This document shows positions 9,247 through 17,253 of a stretch of DNA of 64,000 bases, piece after piece. The notes below the pieces were generated by a model, which made no database searches, was not told where the DNA came from, and was given only the letters and a program-made list of their open reading frames with translations. Every line of letters starts with the position of its first letter. Within the stretch, counting starts at the first letter, position 1. The translations under genes were made by a program, and so were the position numbers. This stretch comes from Hippopus hippopus (lineage: Eukaryota > Mollusca > Bivalvia > Cardiida > Cardiidae): assembly GCA_946811185.2 (NCBI GenBank), contig OX328112.1:1550001-1614000 (forward strand). Reading direction: 5' to 3'.

Positions 9247-12200
9247 ATGATTGAGGACCGAAAAGAAGAAAGTAACAACACTACTTTAGACATGAAAAGT
9301 CTGTATGACTTAACGGAGAAGGGAAAAAAGAAATCGAGGAAATTTAGAACAGAATCACATCTGTTGATGGCGTCTTTTAAGAAATTTGAACAATTACCAC
9401 CCCATCAACTGATCGGATTATTTGATGAAGTTACCCATCAAATCATTCAAAAGTTAAATGCTGAACCGACGGATATGATTAGAATTAGTATCAACCCTCC
9501 TTCATTGAAAATAGGGATTCATATTCCCTTTCTACCTACAGAACAGCTGAAAGGCGAAACTATGTTAAATGAGATTGAACGAGTTTTACAATCGAATACA
9601 GATTTCGTCTTGAACGATGGATTCATGACATTTGACATTACACATACAATACCTCCAAGTGGTAACGGGAGAAAAAGATCATCAGAATTGGATTCAAAGG
9701 TTTTTTCCCGGAAGAAAAAATCAATTATTCAAATTAACAATCATGATCACCTATGTTTTGCAAGAGCAGGTGTGGTGGGCATTTGCTACAGTGAACGTGA
9801 AAACACCAAAGCATGGTATAGAAGATGGTCATGCATCAGAAAATCAGATAGAATACTTCAAAAGACTGAAGCTGAGAAACTGTTGAATGAAGCTGGAGTT
9901 TCGCCAACCCGGTCTGTAGGAAATGACGAATACAAAAAAATCCAATCTTTCTTGTATGAAAAGGGGTATGTCATTAAAGTTCATCAACAGCATTCAAAAG
10001 TGGAAAAAGTATTTGAACACCCAGAAGTGAAAGACGATAGTAAAATCATACATTTGTACTTTCATCAAAACCACTATGATTACATCAAATCCATTGCAGG
10101 TTTTCTTAGTTGTTCAATTTATTGTGAGTTCTGTGATGTGGGATACTCGTCACGGGAAAGTCATGCATGTTCAAATATCTGTAAAGGTTGTTTTCGCAAA
10201 GGAAAATGTGCATCAGAATCAAAAGAATATGTTTGCAGTGGGTGTCATAGACGATTTTTCAGTGCTTTATGTTTGGCAAATCATAGAATTGTTCAAGGTA
10301 AAGAAAAGAAATCCATTTGTGAATTAGTAAAACTCTGTTTAAAATGTGGTCAACAATATTATCTCAGAAAGAAAAATCATATCTGCCATGGAAAGAAAAA
10401 GTGTCATATCTGCAAGAAAATTGTTGACTTTTCTCATCGATGTTATATTCAGCCTTACCAAAGTAAGACAAACACCGATGACAAGACGAGTTCTTCTGTA
10501 GTCAAAAAACCATTGTTCATTTTCTTTGATTTTGAATGCAAACAAGACACAGGGATACATATCCCGAATTACTGTATCGCGCACAAAGCATGTGATGAAT
10601 GTATTGATAAACCACTTGATTTTCATTGTTCCACATGCAGTGAATTTGAAGAAGGAAGAGAAGTTATTTTTCAAGGTGAGGAAACTTTGAGTCAATTTTG
10701 CAACTGGCTCTTTTCGGAACATCATAAAGGAGTCACGGCTATTGCGCATAATTTCAAAGGCTATGACGGACAGTTTATTCTTGACTATGTTACCAAAGTT
10801 GGGCTAAAACTTCCAAATTTGATCATGAATGGCAATAACATTATGAAGTTAGAACTGAATGGAGTGCGTTTGATCGATTCTTTTAATTTTATGAACTTTG
10901 GTTTGGCAAAATTTCCAGCTACATTTGGTCTTCAAGAAATGAAAAAAGGTTACTTCCCTCACTGGGCAAATACAGATGAATTCTGGGGTTACACTGGTCC
11001 CTACTTGGACATGTCTTATTACAAGCCCGATTCAATGTCTGAAGAGGCCAGGTCAAATTTCATAGTCTGGTATAATGATAAAGTTCAAAGGGATGAGGAA
11101 TTCAATTTTCAAAAAGAGATGGAAATGTACTGTAGATCAGATGTTGATATCCTAAGACGAGGTTGTTGTGAATTCAGAAAGGTGTTTATTGAACAGGGTG
11201 GTATTTGCCCATTTCTAGAGGCGGTTACCATTGCCGATGCGTGTAACAAGGTTTGGCGAAGCAAATATTTGCCTGAAAATCAAATAGCTATCATTTCAAG
11301 TAAAGATTCATCCAGACGTCGCTTTTCCATGAAAGCAGTACGCTGGATCCAGAGCATAGCTATGGAAAAAGGAATCAATATTCGCCATGCAAAAAATGGT
11401 GGTGAAGTTCAAATCGAGAGATACAGAGTAGACGGATTTCACCGTCAATCAAACACTGTCTACGAATTCCTTGGGGATTTGTTTCATGGCTGTCCCGTAT
11501 GTTATACAGATCGAAAACAGATCAATCCCATCAATGGAAGATCGATTTCTGAATTGTACGAACGTACTTTTGAACGTTTAGGAGCTATCCGAAAAATGGG
11601 ATATAACGTAGAGTTCATATGGGAACATGAATTCGATGCTAAGATGAAGAAGGATAAAGAGTACAAAAAACTCATTGAAAACCAGTATCCAAATTGGGAT
11701 CCCATCGATCCAAGGGAGGGATTGTCTGGAGGAAGGTGTAATGCAATAAAAATTGCCTATGATGTCAAGGAAAAAAGTAAAAAGGAAATCAAATACATTG
11801 ATATTTGTTCTCTGTACCCTTATGTTTGCAAACACAAATCTTATCCTGTAGGTCAACCAAAAATCTTTACTGCTGAGAATATTGACGTGAAGAATATTCG
11901 TCAGTATGAAGGAATAATTAAATGCAAAGTTTTACCTCCAGATGATTTGTTTCATCCTGTTCTCCCAGTTCACTGTAACAACAAAATGATGTTTCCACTC
12001 TGTATGAAATGCGCAGAAGAAAATTCGAACATTTGTAGACATAACAAAGAAGAGAGGGCTTTGGTAGGAACTTGGGTTACTTTTGAACTGTTCAAAGCTC
12101 TTGACTGTGGTTATCGGCTATTGCAAGTGTATGAAATTTGGCAATTCGATTTTGTGTCGGATCAGTTCTTTAAAGGCTATGTGGATAATTTCTTGAAAAT

Positions 12201-13071
12201 TAAGCAAGAAGCTAGCGGATATCCCAGTTGGTGTCAATCAGATTCAGAAAAAGAACAGTTTATTCGTGAATATGAGGAGGCAGAAGGTATTCGTCTTGAT
12301 CCAAGTTGTATTCAAAAAAATCCTGGGAGAAGATCCTTTGCTAAGATTATGTTGAACTGTCTTTGGGGAAAATTAGCCCAGCGTGAAAAAATGACCCAGA
12401 CGGAATACATCAACGATCCGTCTAAATATTTTGAATTGGTCACCAATCCAAATTTCATTGTGAAGCATGTAGAAATCTTTGACGATGACTGTCCATTCAT
12501 CTTGGTCAACTACGAATCAAAGTTGGAACATATTGATACTCACGCTACAGCCATTGTTATTGTAGGAGCCTACGTAACAGCTTATGCAAGGCTGGAATTG
12601 TACAGCGTTCTTGAAAAGTTAAAGGATAGAGTTCTGTATTTTGATACAGATAGTTGTATGTACATTCATGATCCTGAATTATAGAACCCTCCCATTATTA
12701 ACAGCAGACTAGGAAAATGGACTGATGAAGAGACTGATTGTAAAATCACTCATTTCAGAGGACTAGGACCAAAGAATTATGTTTACAAAATGAAAACAAA
12801 AGATGGAAAAGTGAAAAGCAAATGTAAAGTGAAGGGGATTACTTTGGATTACAATACAAGTCAGGTGGTGAATTTCGATACATATTCAAAATGTGCTTTG
12901 AGTCGCACTACAGAAATCAAAATTGAATATGATTGTAGAATCAAAAGACATAGAGATAGAACGGTCACCAGTGAACCGCAAACAAAAACGTTTCGTTCTG
13001 TATACACCAAGAGAGTTATTGTAAATGATACTGACACTGTACCCTATGGCTATAAAACGTTGAGAAGATAA
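9247..13071 (+). CDS. polB: Protein-primed family-B DNA polymerase (in-frame stop)
   Basis: DNA polymerase type B of the protein-primed Polinton/adintovirus/bidnavirus group, which copies linear DNA from a protein primer. N-terminal residues 1-140 carry the family's leader (…RIERVLQS-like helix, IPPSGNGRKR). Residues about 294-402 hold Cys/His clusters. 3'-5' exonuclease: Exo I FDFE (D428, E430), Exo II NFKGYD (N502, D507), Exo III Y628-x3-D632. A nuclease-like insert, D729...YEFLGD...HGCPVC (739-752), is common in metazoan relatives. Polymerase: motif A D852-ICSLYP, motif B K1033-x3-N-CLWG, motif C YFDTDS (D1133, D1135). A TAG at 12682-12684, 10 codons after motif C, stops the frame at 1145 residues; the same frame then continues for 128 codons with the KxY motif (KNY, 12772-12780) to a TAA at 13069. 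No frameshift is seen. The copy is either newly broken or read through. Confidence 0.9.
12682..12684 (+). other. In-frame TAG inside PolB
   Basis: It splits the palm/thumb region: all catalytic Asp residues lie before it, and the thumb and KxY motif after it. The following frame stays open to 13071 without other damage. The flanking codons still read like the family (DPEL/NPPIINSRLGKW), so a single point change is the simplest account. Confidence 0.85.
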
Positions 13072-13137
13072 TTCCATGTTACATTGTTTTGAAGAGAACG
13101 GTCCGAGTAAGACGTAAAATAATATCACTGAAAAATT

Positions 13138-13791
13138 ATGCTGCCTTTACCAATAGAACTACGTGAAAAGATTTATGGAGAATTCGTTCAACAGCATACG
13201 CTCGATGAACAAACGCAACTTTACATTAAATTCGGCTGTGTGAAACTTTGGATAGATAAATTGCACAAAGGTTTTGCAAAAGGAGATTCGTCCTGCAAGT
13301 TGTATGCTATACACAACTTTATTGCTATGATGGTAGACGATTCGGATTTAGATCTCGTTCTCAAAGCTTATTTAGCATCTTGTTGGTGGAAAGACGGTGC
13401 TATCGGTAAACAAATCCGATCCACAAGTTGCTGGTGCTTTATTATCATAGGAAGAACAGAAGAAAGCTTTCTAAACGTTCTGAAAATGAAATCAGTTTTA
13501 TTTAACTTTTACTTACGCTACAAAAGAGGATTTATTCAAAACGATGAGGAAAAAGTGGATACCTTGGAAGGCTATATTTTATTTGATAGAGATGTTACAG
13601 AAGAAAGTGTATATTCATCCCTTTCAACAAAAGGCGTTACAAAACATGTTTTTCCATTTAGAGGAATACGTGAATTCAGAGATATGGACAGTGAATATCA
13701 ATTGTATTTGGGTAATGAGCAATTGCATACAGTTATTATGGAACATGAAGACAAATGGAAAACTCGGGGCATTTGTGAATTTGCATTGTGA
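13138..13791 (+). CDS. 217-residue protein of unknown function
   Basis: Starts 66 bp after the polymerase frame, on the same strand, and shares a downstream AATAAA with it, so it may be co-transcribed. The first residues (LPLPIELREKIYGEFV) resemble the opening of an F-box, but no more of one is evident. Residues about 98-190 have the order CWCFIIIG, a helix, YKRGF...TLEGYILFDR, a helix, KHVFPFRGIREFRD and YQLYL. This loosely follows the beta-alpha-beta layout of a CRESS/HUH rolling-circle endonuclease domain (TLEGY where those have HLQGY), but the metal-binding histidines are missing. I do not claim activity. It has no histone-type 3' end. It could equally be the terminal protein or an accessory replication factor. 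The duplicated GAATTTGCATTGT around the stop is a small tandem repeat. Confidence 0.6.
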   Translation: MLPLPIELREKIYGEFVQQHTLDEQTQLYIKFGCVKLWIDKLHKGFAKGDSSCKLYAIHNFIAMMVDDSDLDLVLKAYLASCWWKDGAIGKQIRSTSCWCFIIIGRTEESFLNVLKMKSVLFNFYLRYKRGFIQNDEEKVDTLEGYILFDRDVTEESVYSSLSTKGVTKHVFPFRGIREFRDMDSEYQLYLGNEQLHTVIMEHEDKWKTRGICEFAL

Positions 13792-13970
13792 ATTTGCATT
13801 GTAAGATGTTATATTGCATGAAATATTATATTGTACGAAATGTTTTTATGCTAAATTGTTTTTTGCACAGATATTGTTTTTTCATTTTCAATGTTTTTTA
13901 ACAGATATTGTTTTTTCATTCCATTGTTTTTTTCACAGTTCATGTCTTGTTTCATTGTACAAAATGATTG

Positions 13971-13976
13971 AATAAA
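13971..13976 (+). promoter_or_regulatory. Poly(A) signal for PolB/217-residue unit
   Basis: AATAAA occurs 180 nt after the stop, after a T-rich tract with repeats of ATTGTTTTTT (13850-13935). It is the only gene unit in the element with this signal close behind it and no histone-type hairpin in sense orientation. Confidence 0.5.
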
Positions 13977-14078
13977 AAACATATGAAATAATTCTGGGCT
14001 TGACTTTTTTTCTTCTGACTGTAAGTCTTTAGAATGTAAGTCTTTTGAGAGAAAAAATTGACAATTCGAAAGAAAAGC

Positions 14079-14087
14079 TCTTTCTTG
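14079..14087 (-). promoter_or_regulatory. Histone downstream element, gene E
   Basis: In gene sense CAAGAAAGA, the textbook core of the U7 snRNA binding site, 9 nt after the end of the stem-loop at 14097-14112. The spacing and sequence agree with metazoan histone pre-mRNA processing signals. Confidence 0.75.
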
Positions 14088-14096
14088 GGGAATGGT

Positions 14097-14112
14097 AGCC
14101 CTGAAAAGGGCT
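14097..14112 (-). terminator. Histone-type 3' stem-loop, gene E
   Basis: In gene sense AGCCCTTTTCAGGGCT, 30 nt after the stop, preceded by AAAAAAC and followed by ACCATTCCCCAAGAAAGAGC. It is the best match in the window to the full histone 3' signal: hairpin, ACCA, then HDE. Confidence 0.85.
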
Positions 14113-14142
14113 GTTTTTTCTCCATTCACTGGATGGTTAAAA

Positions 14143-14349
14143 TTAATTCCATACCAGTGACATGAAGTCGGGCGAAAACTCAAGCCCTTGCCTCTTTAAA
14201 AACTCGCAGAGAGTTTTCATCTTCGCTGCCTCTTCTCTTCTTGCTTCTTTTTCTCTTTTCTCCCGATCTAGCTTCTCCTCCATCTCTCTCTTCATCATTT
14301 CGCCCTTTCTCCTTCCAAAACACTTGCTAAATGTTTTATTGTCTTTCAT
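14143..14349 (-). CDS. Small charged coiled-coil protein E
   Basis: A 68-residue protein of unknown function. About residues 14-45 are a run of alternating Lys/Arg and Glu (MKREMEEKLDREKREKEARR), predicted as a single charged alpha helix or coiled coil, followed by CEFLKRQGLEFSPDFMSLVW. It has no metal-binding tail. The ATG lies about 39 nt after a minus-strand TATAAAA (plus 14388-14394) and it is transcribed divergently from gene F through module M4. The 3' end carries the best histone-type signal. Size, lack of introns and flanking signals, not homology, support it as a gene. Confidence 0.65.
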   Translation of the reverse strand: MKDNKTFSKCFGRRKGEMMKREMEEKLDREKREKEARREEAAKMKTLCEFLKRQGLEFSPDFMSLVWN

Positions 14350-14387
14350 TGTGAAATGAAAAATAATCCGATCATAAAAAAAGTTCG

Positions 14388-14533
14388 TTTTTATACGTTG
14401 ACGGGAGGATTGACCTACTTTGACTCAGAATTAACGTTATCCAATCAAAATGTGTAATGATATAACGAACGATTCGATTGGGCGACGTTAATTCTATGTC
14501 GAAGTAGGTCAATCCACCCTGCAAGCTATAAAA
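14388..14533. promoter_or_regulatory. Bidirectional promoter module M4 (genes E and F)
   Basis: A complete inverted-repeat module: GGATTGACCTACTTTGACTC at 14407-14426 mirrored by GTAGGTCAATCC ending at 14515, with facing CCAATC and GATTGG boxes inside. TATA boxes flank it on both sides: TTTTATA (14389-14395, toward E) and TATAAAA (14527-14533, toward F). This is the clearest example of a two-way promoter in the element. Confidence 0.8.
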
Positions 14534-14571
14534 TTCCAATGTTTTATACATCAAATCATTATCGTTCCATC

Positions 14572-14778
14572 ATGGTACAGATACTTCTCTGTCCGATGTG
14601 CGGTAGCAGATGCTATATAGAATGCGGAAAATGTCTTGCTATTCTGGACTACCTTGGACAGAAGCATAACTGTCCTGATCCTGATGAGGGATTTTATGAC
14701 GATGGTGAAAGCTCGGCAGTATGCTGTGAATACTGTGGATGTGAAATCATCCCAGTAAATCGTTTAGAAGAGCAGTAG
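14572..14778 (+). CDS. Small Cys-rich protein F (zinc-ribbon-like)
   Basis: Starting at the ATG at 14572 (45 nt after the TATA box), the product is 68 residues; an upstream in-frame ATG at 14539 lies only 6 bp past the TATA box and is unlikely to be used. It holds CPMCGSRCYIECGKC near the start and CCEYCGCEI near the end, separated by an acidic stretch (PDPDEGFYDDGE). The paired CxxC units suggest a zinc ribbon or double zinc knuckle, but no known family is recognised. It is divergent to gene E. The 3' end is histone-like and its flank is copied, inverted, downstream of gene B. Confidence 0.7.
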   Translation: MVQILLCPMCGSRCYIECGKCLAILDYLGQKHNCPDPDEGFYDDGESSAVCCEYCGCEIIPVNRLEEQ

Positions 14779-14804
14779 TCTTTATAGATGAATACTCGAA
14801 AAAC

Positions 14805-14820
14805 AGCCCTTTTCAGGGCT
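14805..14820 (+). terminator. Histone-type 3' stem-loop, gene F
   Basis: AGCCCTTTTCAGGGCT, 26 nt after the stop, preceded by AAAAAC and followed by AACCAACACCACGAAAAGAT. Same layout as gene B. Confidence 0.75.
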
Positions 14821-14968
14821 AACCAACACCACGAAAAGATCTTTCTTTTCAAATTTGTCAATTTTCAGTCAAAAGACTTTCAGTCAAAGAGTTACACTCT
14901 AAGAGTTATACTCCAAAAAAGCCTAAGCCCACAGTCCCACTGCAAATTTTTACTCTAACCAGACAAAA

Positions 14969-15093
14969 ATTGACCTACTTTGACATAGAAATAACGGTGT
15001 CCAATCGATTCGTTCGTTATATCATTACACATTTTGATTGGTCACCGTTAATTCTGAACCAAAGTAGGTCAATCCTCCCATCAGCTTATAAAA
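14969..15093. promoter_or_regulatory. Promoter module M5 (gene G)
   Basis: Same inverted-repeat plan as M1: ATTGACCTACTTTGACATAG at the left, AAAGTAGGTCAATCC at 15061-15075, facing CCAATC/GATTGG boxes and TATAAAA at 15087-15093, 32 nt before the ATG of gene G. It is the inverted-arm counterpart of M1. Confidence 0.75.
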
Positions 15094-15124
15094 GCCGACG
15101 ATTTTTTCACTATTCAATTGAACG

Positions 15125-15439
15125 ATGGAAGATCTTCGGAAGTCAGTTCGCAATTTAATGAGAGCGGCAGAGTCCCTCTCATTAAAACTAGAGAGGGTTA
15201 ACGACCAACTCGAAAAGCTGATGACAGAAAAGAAAGAAAGCCTACCATCACCACCAATGTCGGCACCACCATCCAACAAAGAGAAGGAGATTGTCATCCC
15301 AGTGACGGAATGCTGGGATGACGACGATGAGCCGGCGTTCACGCTAAACTTTGATCTGGACGAGCAACAGATAAAGAGGCTAAGGAGGCGGACAGCAAGC
15401 AGCTGTCCAGCCTGCAGAAAAGTTGGAGGTTGTGCCTAA
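15125..15439 (+). CDS. Small coiled-coil/zinc-tail protein G
   Basis: A 104-residue homologue of gene A in the opposite inverted arm. Residues 1-14 and the last 30 (…LDEQQIKRLRRR to SCPACRKVGGCA) are identical or nearly so, while the linker has a 6-residue insertion rich in Pro/Ser and several conservative changes. The function is unknown; the layout is coiled coil, linker, acidic WDDDDEP, basic helix and Cys tail. Intact frames in both arms, despite nucleotide divergence of the arms, argue for selection on the protein or for recent replacement between copies. Promoter module M5 precedes it and a histone-type hairpin follows. Confidence 0.75.
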   Translation: MEDLRKSVRNLMRAAESLSLKLERVNDQLEKLMTEKKESLPSPPMSAPPSNKEKEIVIPVTECWDDDDEPAFTLNFDLDEQQIKRLRRRTASSCPACRKVGGCA

Positions 15440-15458
15440 AAACACAATCTCCACAAAC

Positions 15459-15474
15459 AGCCCTTTTCAGGGCT
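15459..15474 (+). terminator. Histone-type 3' stem-loop, gene G
   Basis: AGCCCTTTTCAGGGCT, 19 nt after the stop, preceded by CACAAAC and followed by ACCATTCCAAACGAAAGAGT. GAAAGAG lies about 12 nt after the stem, at the position expected of a histone downstream element. Confidence 0.8.
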
Positions 15475-15639
15475 ACCATTCCAAACGAAAGAGTGATCTT
15501 TCAAATTGTCAATTTTCAAGACTTTCAGTCAGTACAGCCCCCACTCAGGGTAAGCAGAATAGGGCACTCAGGGTAAGTCAGATAGGGACTGGCCAATCTC
15601 TGCAATATGTACAGTCTAAGATCAACCGGAAATGGTCTT

Positions 15640-15910
15640 TGTCCCTGTAACCATGACGTCACATGACTTTTCCTAAGCCACACCCATCTTTCCCCCTCTC
15701 AGGGTAAGGAGAGTAGGTACCGGAAGGTCACGTCAGCCGGAAGTGACGTCACGTGCCCTATTCTGCTACCCCCCCCCGCTACCCCATTTACTGTCAGGGT
15801 AGCAGAATGGGCCACTCAGGGGTAGTCACTTGGGGCAACCGGAAGTGACGTCATAGTGCCAAAGTCACGTGTCAAAATGGCGGACTTTTGGCGTTATCTA
15901 CTTCCGGTTT
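15640..15910. promoter_or_regulatory. ETS/CRE composite sites in right arm
   Basis: CATGACGTCACATG at 15652-15665, GCCGGAAGTGACGTCACGTG at 15736-15755, and ACCGGAAGTGACGTCA at 15838-15853: composite ETS + CRE sites, one with an adjoining E-box CACGTG. A YY1-like CAAAATGGCGG lies at 15873-15883 and an inverted ETS site at 15900-15908. Their binding is inferred from motif match only. Confidence 0.55.
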
Positions 15911-15986
15911 ATTTCCAAAAGTGCCCCATTCTGCTATCCACTGCCCCATTTTACTGTCAGGATAGCAGAATGGGGCACTCAGGGGT

Positions 15987-16027
15987 AGTCACTTGGGGCA
16001 AAATCGCCAAAACTGCCCCAAGTGACT
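15987..16027. repeat. Subterminal hairpin, right end
   Basis: AGTCACTTGGGGCA and TGCCCCAAGTGACT again form a perfect stem around a 13-nt loop, mirroring 7043-7083. Confidence 0.85.
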
Positions 16028-16203
16028 CCCCTATACTACTATTAACGTTAGTGCTGTAGGCCCATTACTTTTAGATCGATTTTCGACGCGCATTTCAATC
16101 AAGTTTTTGCAAATGGTTTTGATGTTTTTATTTGATTTCCATTAAAATGAATATTTTACGTACAAAACACGTGAAAATACAACATTTATCAACGTGAAAA
16201 ACT

Positions 16204-16347
16204 ATGCCAGTTGCAACTGCGACAGCTGAAAGATCCTTCAGCGTGATGCGGAGAGTGAAAACTTATTTACGCGCGACAATGAAAACGGAAAGGCTCTCTT
16301 CACTAGCTCTGATGCATGTGTATAAACATGTTCAAATAGATACATAA
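16204..16347 (+). pseudogene. hAT transposase C-terminal dimerisation fragment
   Basis: A 47-residue open stretch ending in a stop: TATAERSFSVMRRVKTYLRA followed by TMKTERLSSLALMHVYK. It matches the hAT-family dimerisation domain pattern (AERSFS..RR.KTYLR.TM...RL..LAL). The rest of the transposase is missing, apparently deleted before or after the polymerase element landed just upstream. Confidence 0.75.
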
Positions 16348-17189
16348 GAGGTGATAAACGTGTTTGCGGATAGAAAGCCCAGGCGTCTTGCCTTTTTATG
16401 CAGAATATGAAATGCCTGGTATAAACTGCGAATGAACCGTGACCATGATTGCGTTTCTTAATACATGAATTCAAGTATTTACTGGCTTGATCAATTTCTC
16501 CTCCAGTTTTCACAAAATAATTATCTAAAAATCTTCAAAATTTTGATAGCAACACGCCCGTTCAGATATCACCAGATGCCACCAAATCGCACCAAGTTTC
16601 AAAATTTTCTCGGGGGAGACCCCCCGAACCCCCCTTATGAGAGGGGGGCTCTGCCCCCTTCTCGTGCTCTCCCCCCTGCTCGTGCCGTCGGCACTCGCCC
16701 AACGCCTATGGCGTTGGCTTCAACATTACAAATATCCTGGCTACGCCCCTGGTCTGGAGTGAAATTCTGTACCCGATCAGTCAGTGATGAAGATTATATA
16801 CGGAAAAAGACGAAAAAAAAATCGAAAACGGAGATAGGCCTACAGTAGAAAATTTACCTAAAATATATTTAGAGGAAATAGCTGGTGGTCAGTTTTGAAG
16901 ATGATTTTCAGAAACTACCAATAAAATACTTTCATAATGATAGTGTACGTAGTACATCGAGAATGTGTTAAAAACAATACATGGTTGTCAGAACGTACGA
17001 TAATATACGGAAAATGCCGAGAAATGACGGAGATGCTGAGACAACCTACGGAATATACCGAGAATAGTTAAACACCGGGTATCGTCAATTTAAATAACAC
17101 TTTACCGGCGACAAAACTGGTCATGGTGATAAAATGCTGATGGTTGACTTGATAGGTCTCAAGTGAAAAAGTTCATACGTGAGAGAATA

Positions 17190-17253
17190 GAAAACATTGT
17201 TGGAAAAGGAGAAAAAGCGGTTACCAGCATTTTCTCCTTTTCCTACAATGTTT
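17190..17253. repeat. Palindrome family A
   Basis: GAAAACATTGTTGGAAAAGG and the matching right arm TCCTACAATGTTTC surround a slightly worn core with GGTTACC. Confidence 0.75.

Larger units (their letters stand above)
7030..16040. mobile_element. Compact Polinton-like PolB element
   Basis: A 9,011-bp element bounded by ATTAAC duplications, starting AGTAGTATAGGGG and ending CCCCTATACTACT. Terminal inverted arms run about 7030-8219 and 14968-16040. AG...CT ends, 6-bp duplications and a protein-primed family-B polymerase are shared with Polintons/Mavericks. The usual companions (RVE integrase, FtsK/HerA ATPase, cysteine protease, capsid proteins) are absent, and the size is about half the usual. 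Gene order: small gene A (minus, in left arm), small gene B (minus), PolB (plus), 217-residue protein (plus), small gene E (minus), small gene F (plus), small gene G (plus, in right arm, duplicate of A). The five small genes use histone-type 3' ends. It could be a non-autonomous relative relying on another element's integrase, or a distinct lineage. Confidence 0.85.
14968..16040. repeat. Right terminal inverted arm
   Basis: Reverse complement counterpart of 7030-8219. It holds gene G, module M5, a block of ETS/CRE/E-box motifs in place of the tandem ETS/YY1 array, and the subterminal hairpin. Confidence 0.85.
6333..16752. mobile_element. hAT-like element split by the PolB element
   Basis: The left end reads CAGGCGCGTAGCCAGG at 6338-6353 and the right end CCTGGCTACGCCCCTG at 16737-16752, a hAT-type terminal inverted repeat (CAGGGGCGTAGCCAGG). 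Flanks share GTCTG, a worn remnant of a target duplication. A hAT dimerisation-domain fragment lies at 16204-16347. The 9-kb polymerase element is inserted between the two remnants (6333-7029 and 16041-16752), so the hAT-like copy is older. A GC-rich stretch with CCCCCCGAACCCCCC at 16610-16700 is part of its right end. Confidence 0.6.

Noticed and set aside
9632..12509. Other frames inside the polymerase region on both strands
   Set aside because: Shadows of the PolB frame, without independent motifs or start signals.
7764..15439. Small genes as histones or a histone cluster
   Set aside because: None of the proteins resembles a core or linker histone; only the flanking signals are histone-like.
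7728..15474. The AGCCCT hairpins as bacterial Rho-independent terminators or a prokaryotic insert
   Set aside because: The surroundings are eukaryotic (TATA and CCAAT boxes, metazoan-type PolB, hAT host site), there is no U-run after the stem, and the downstream AAGAAAGA fits histone processing.
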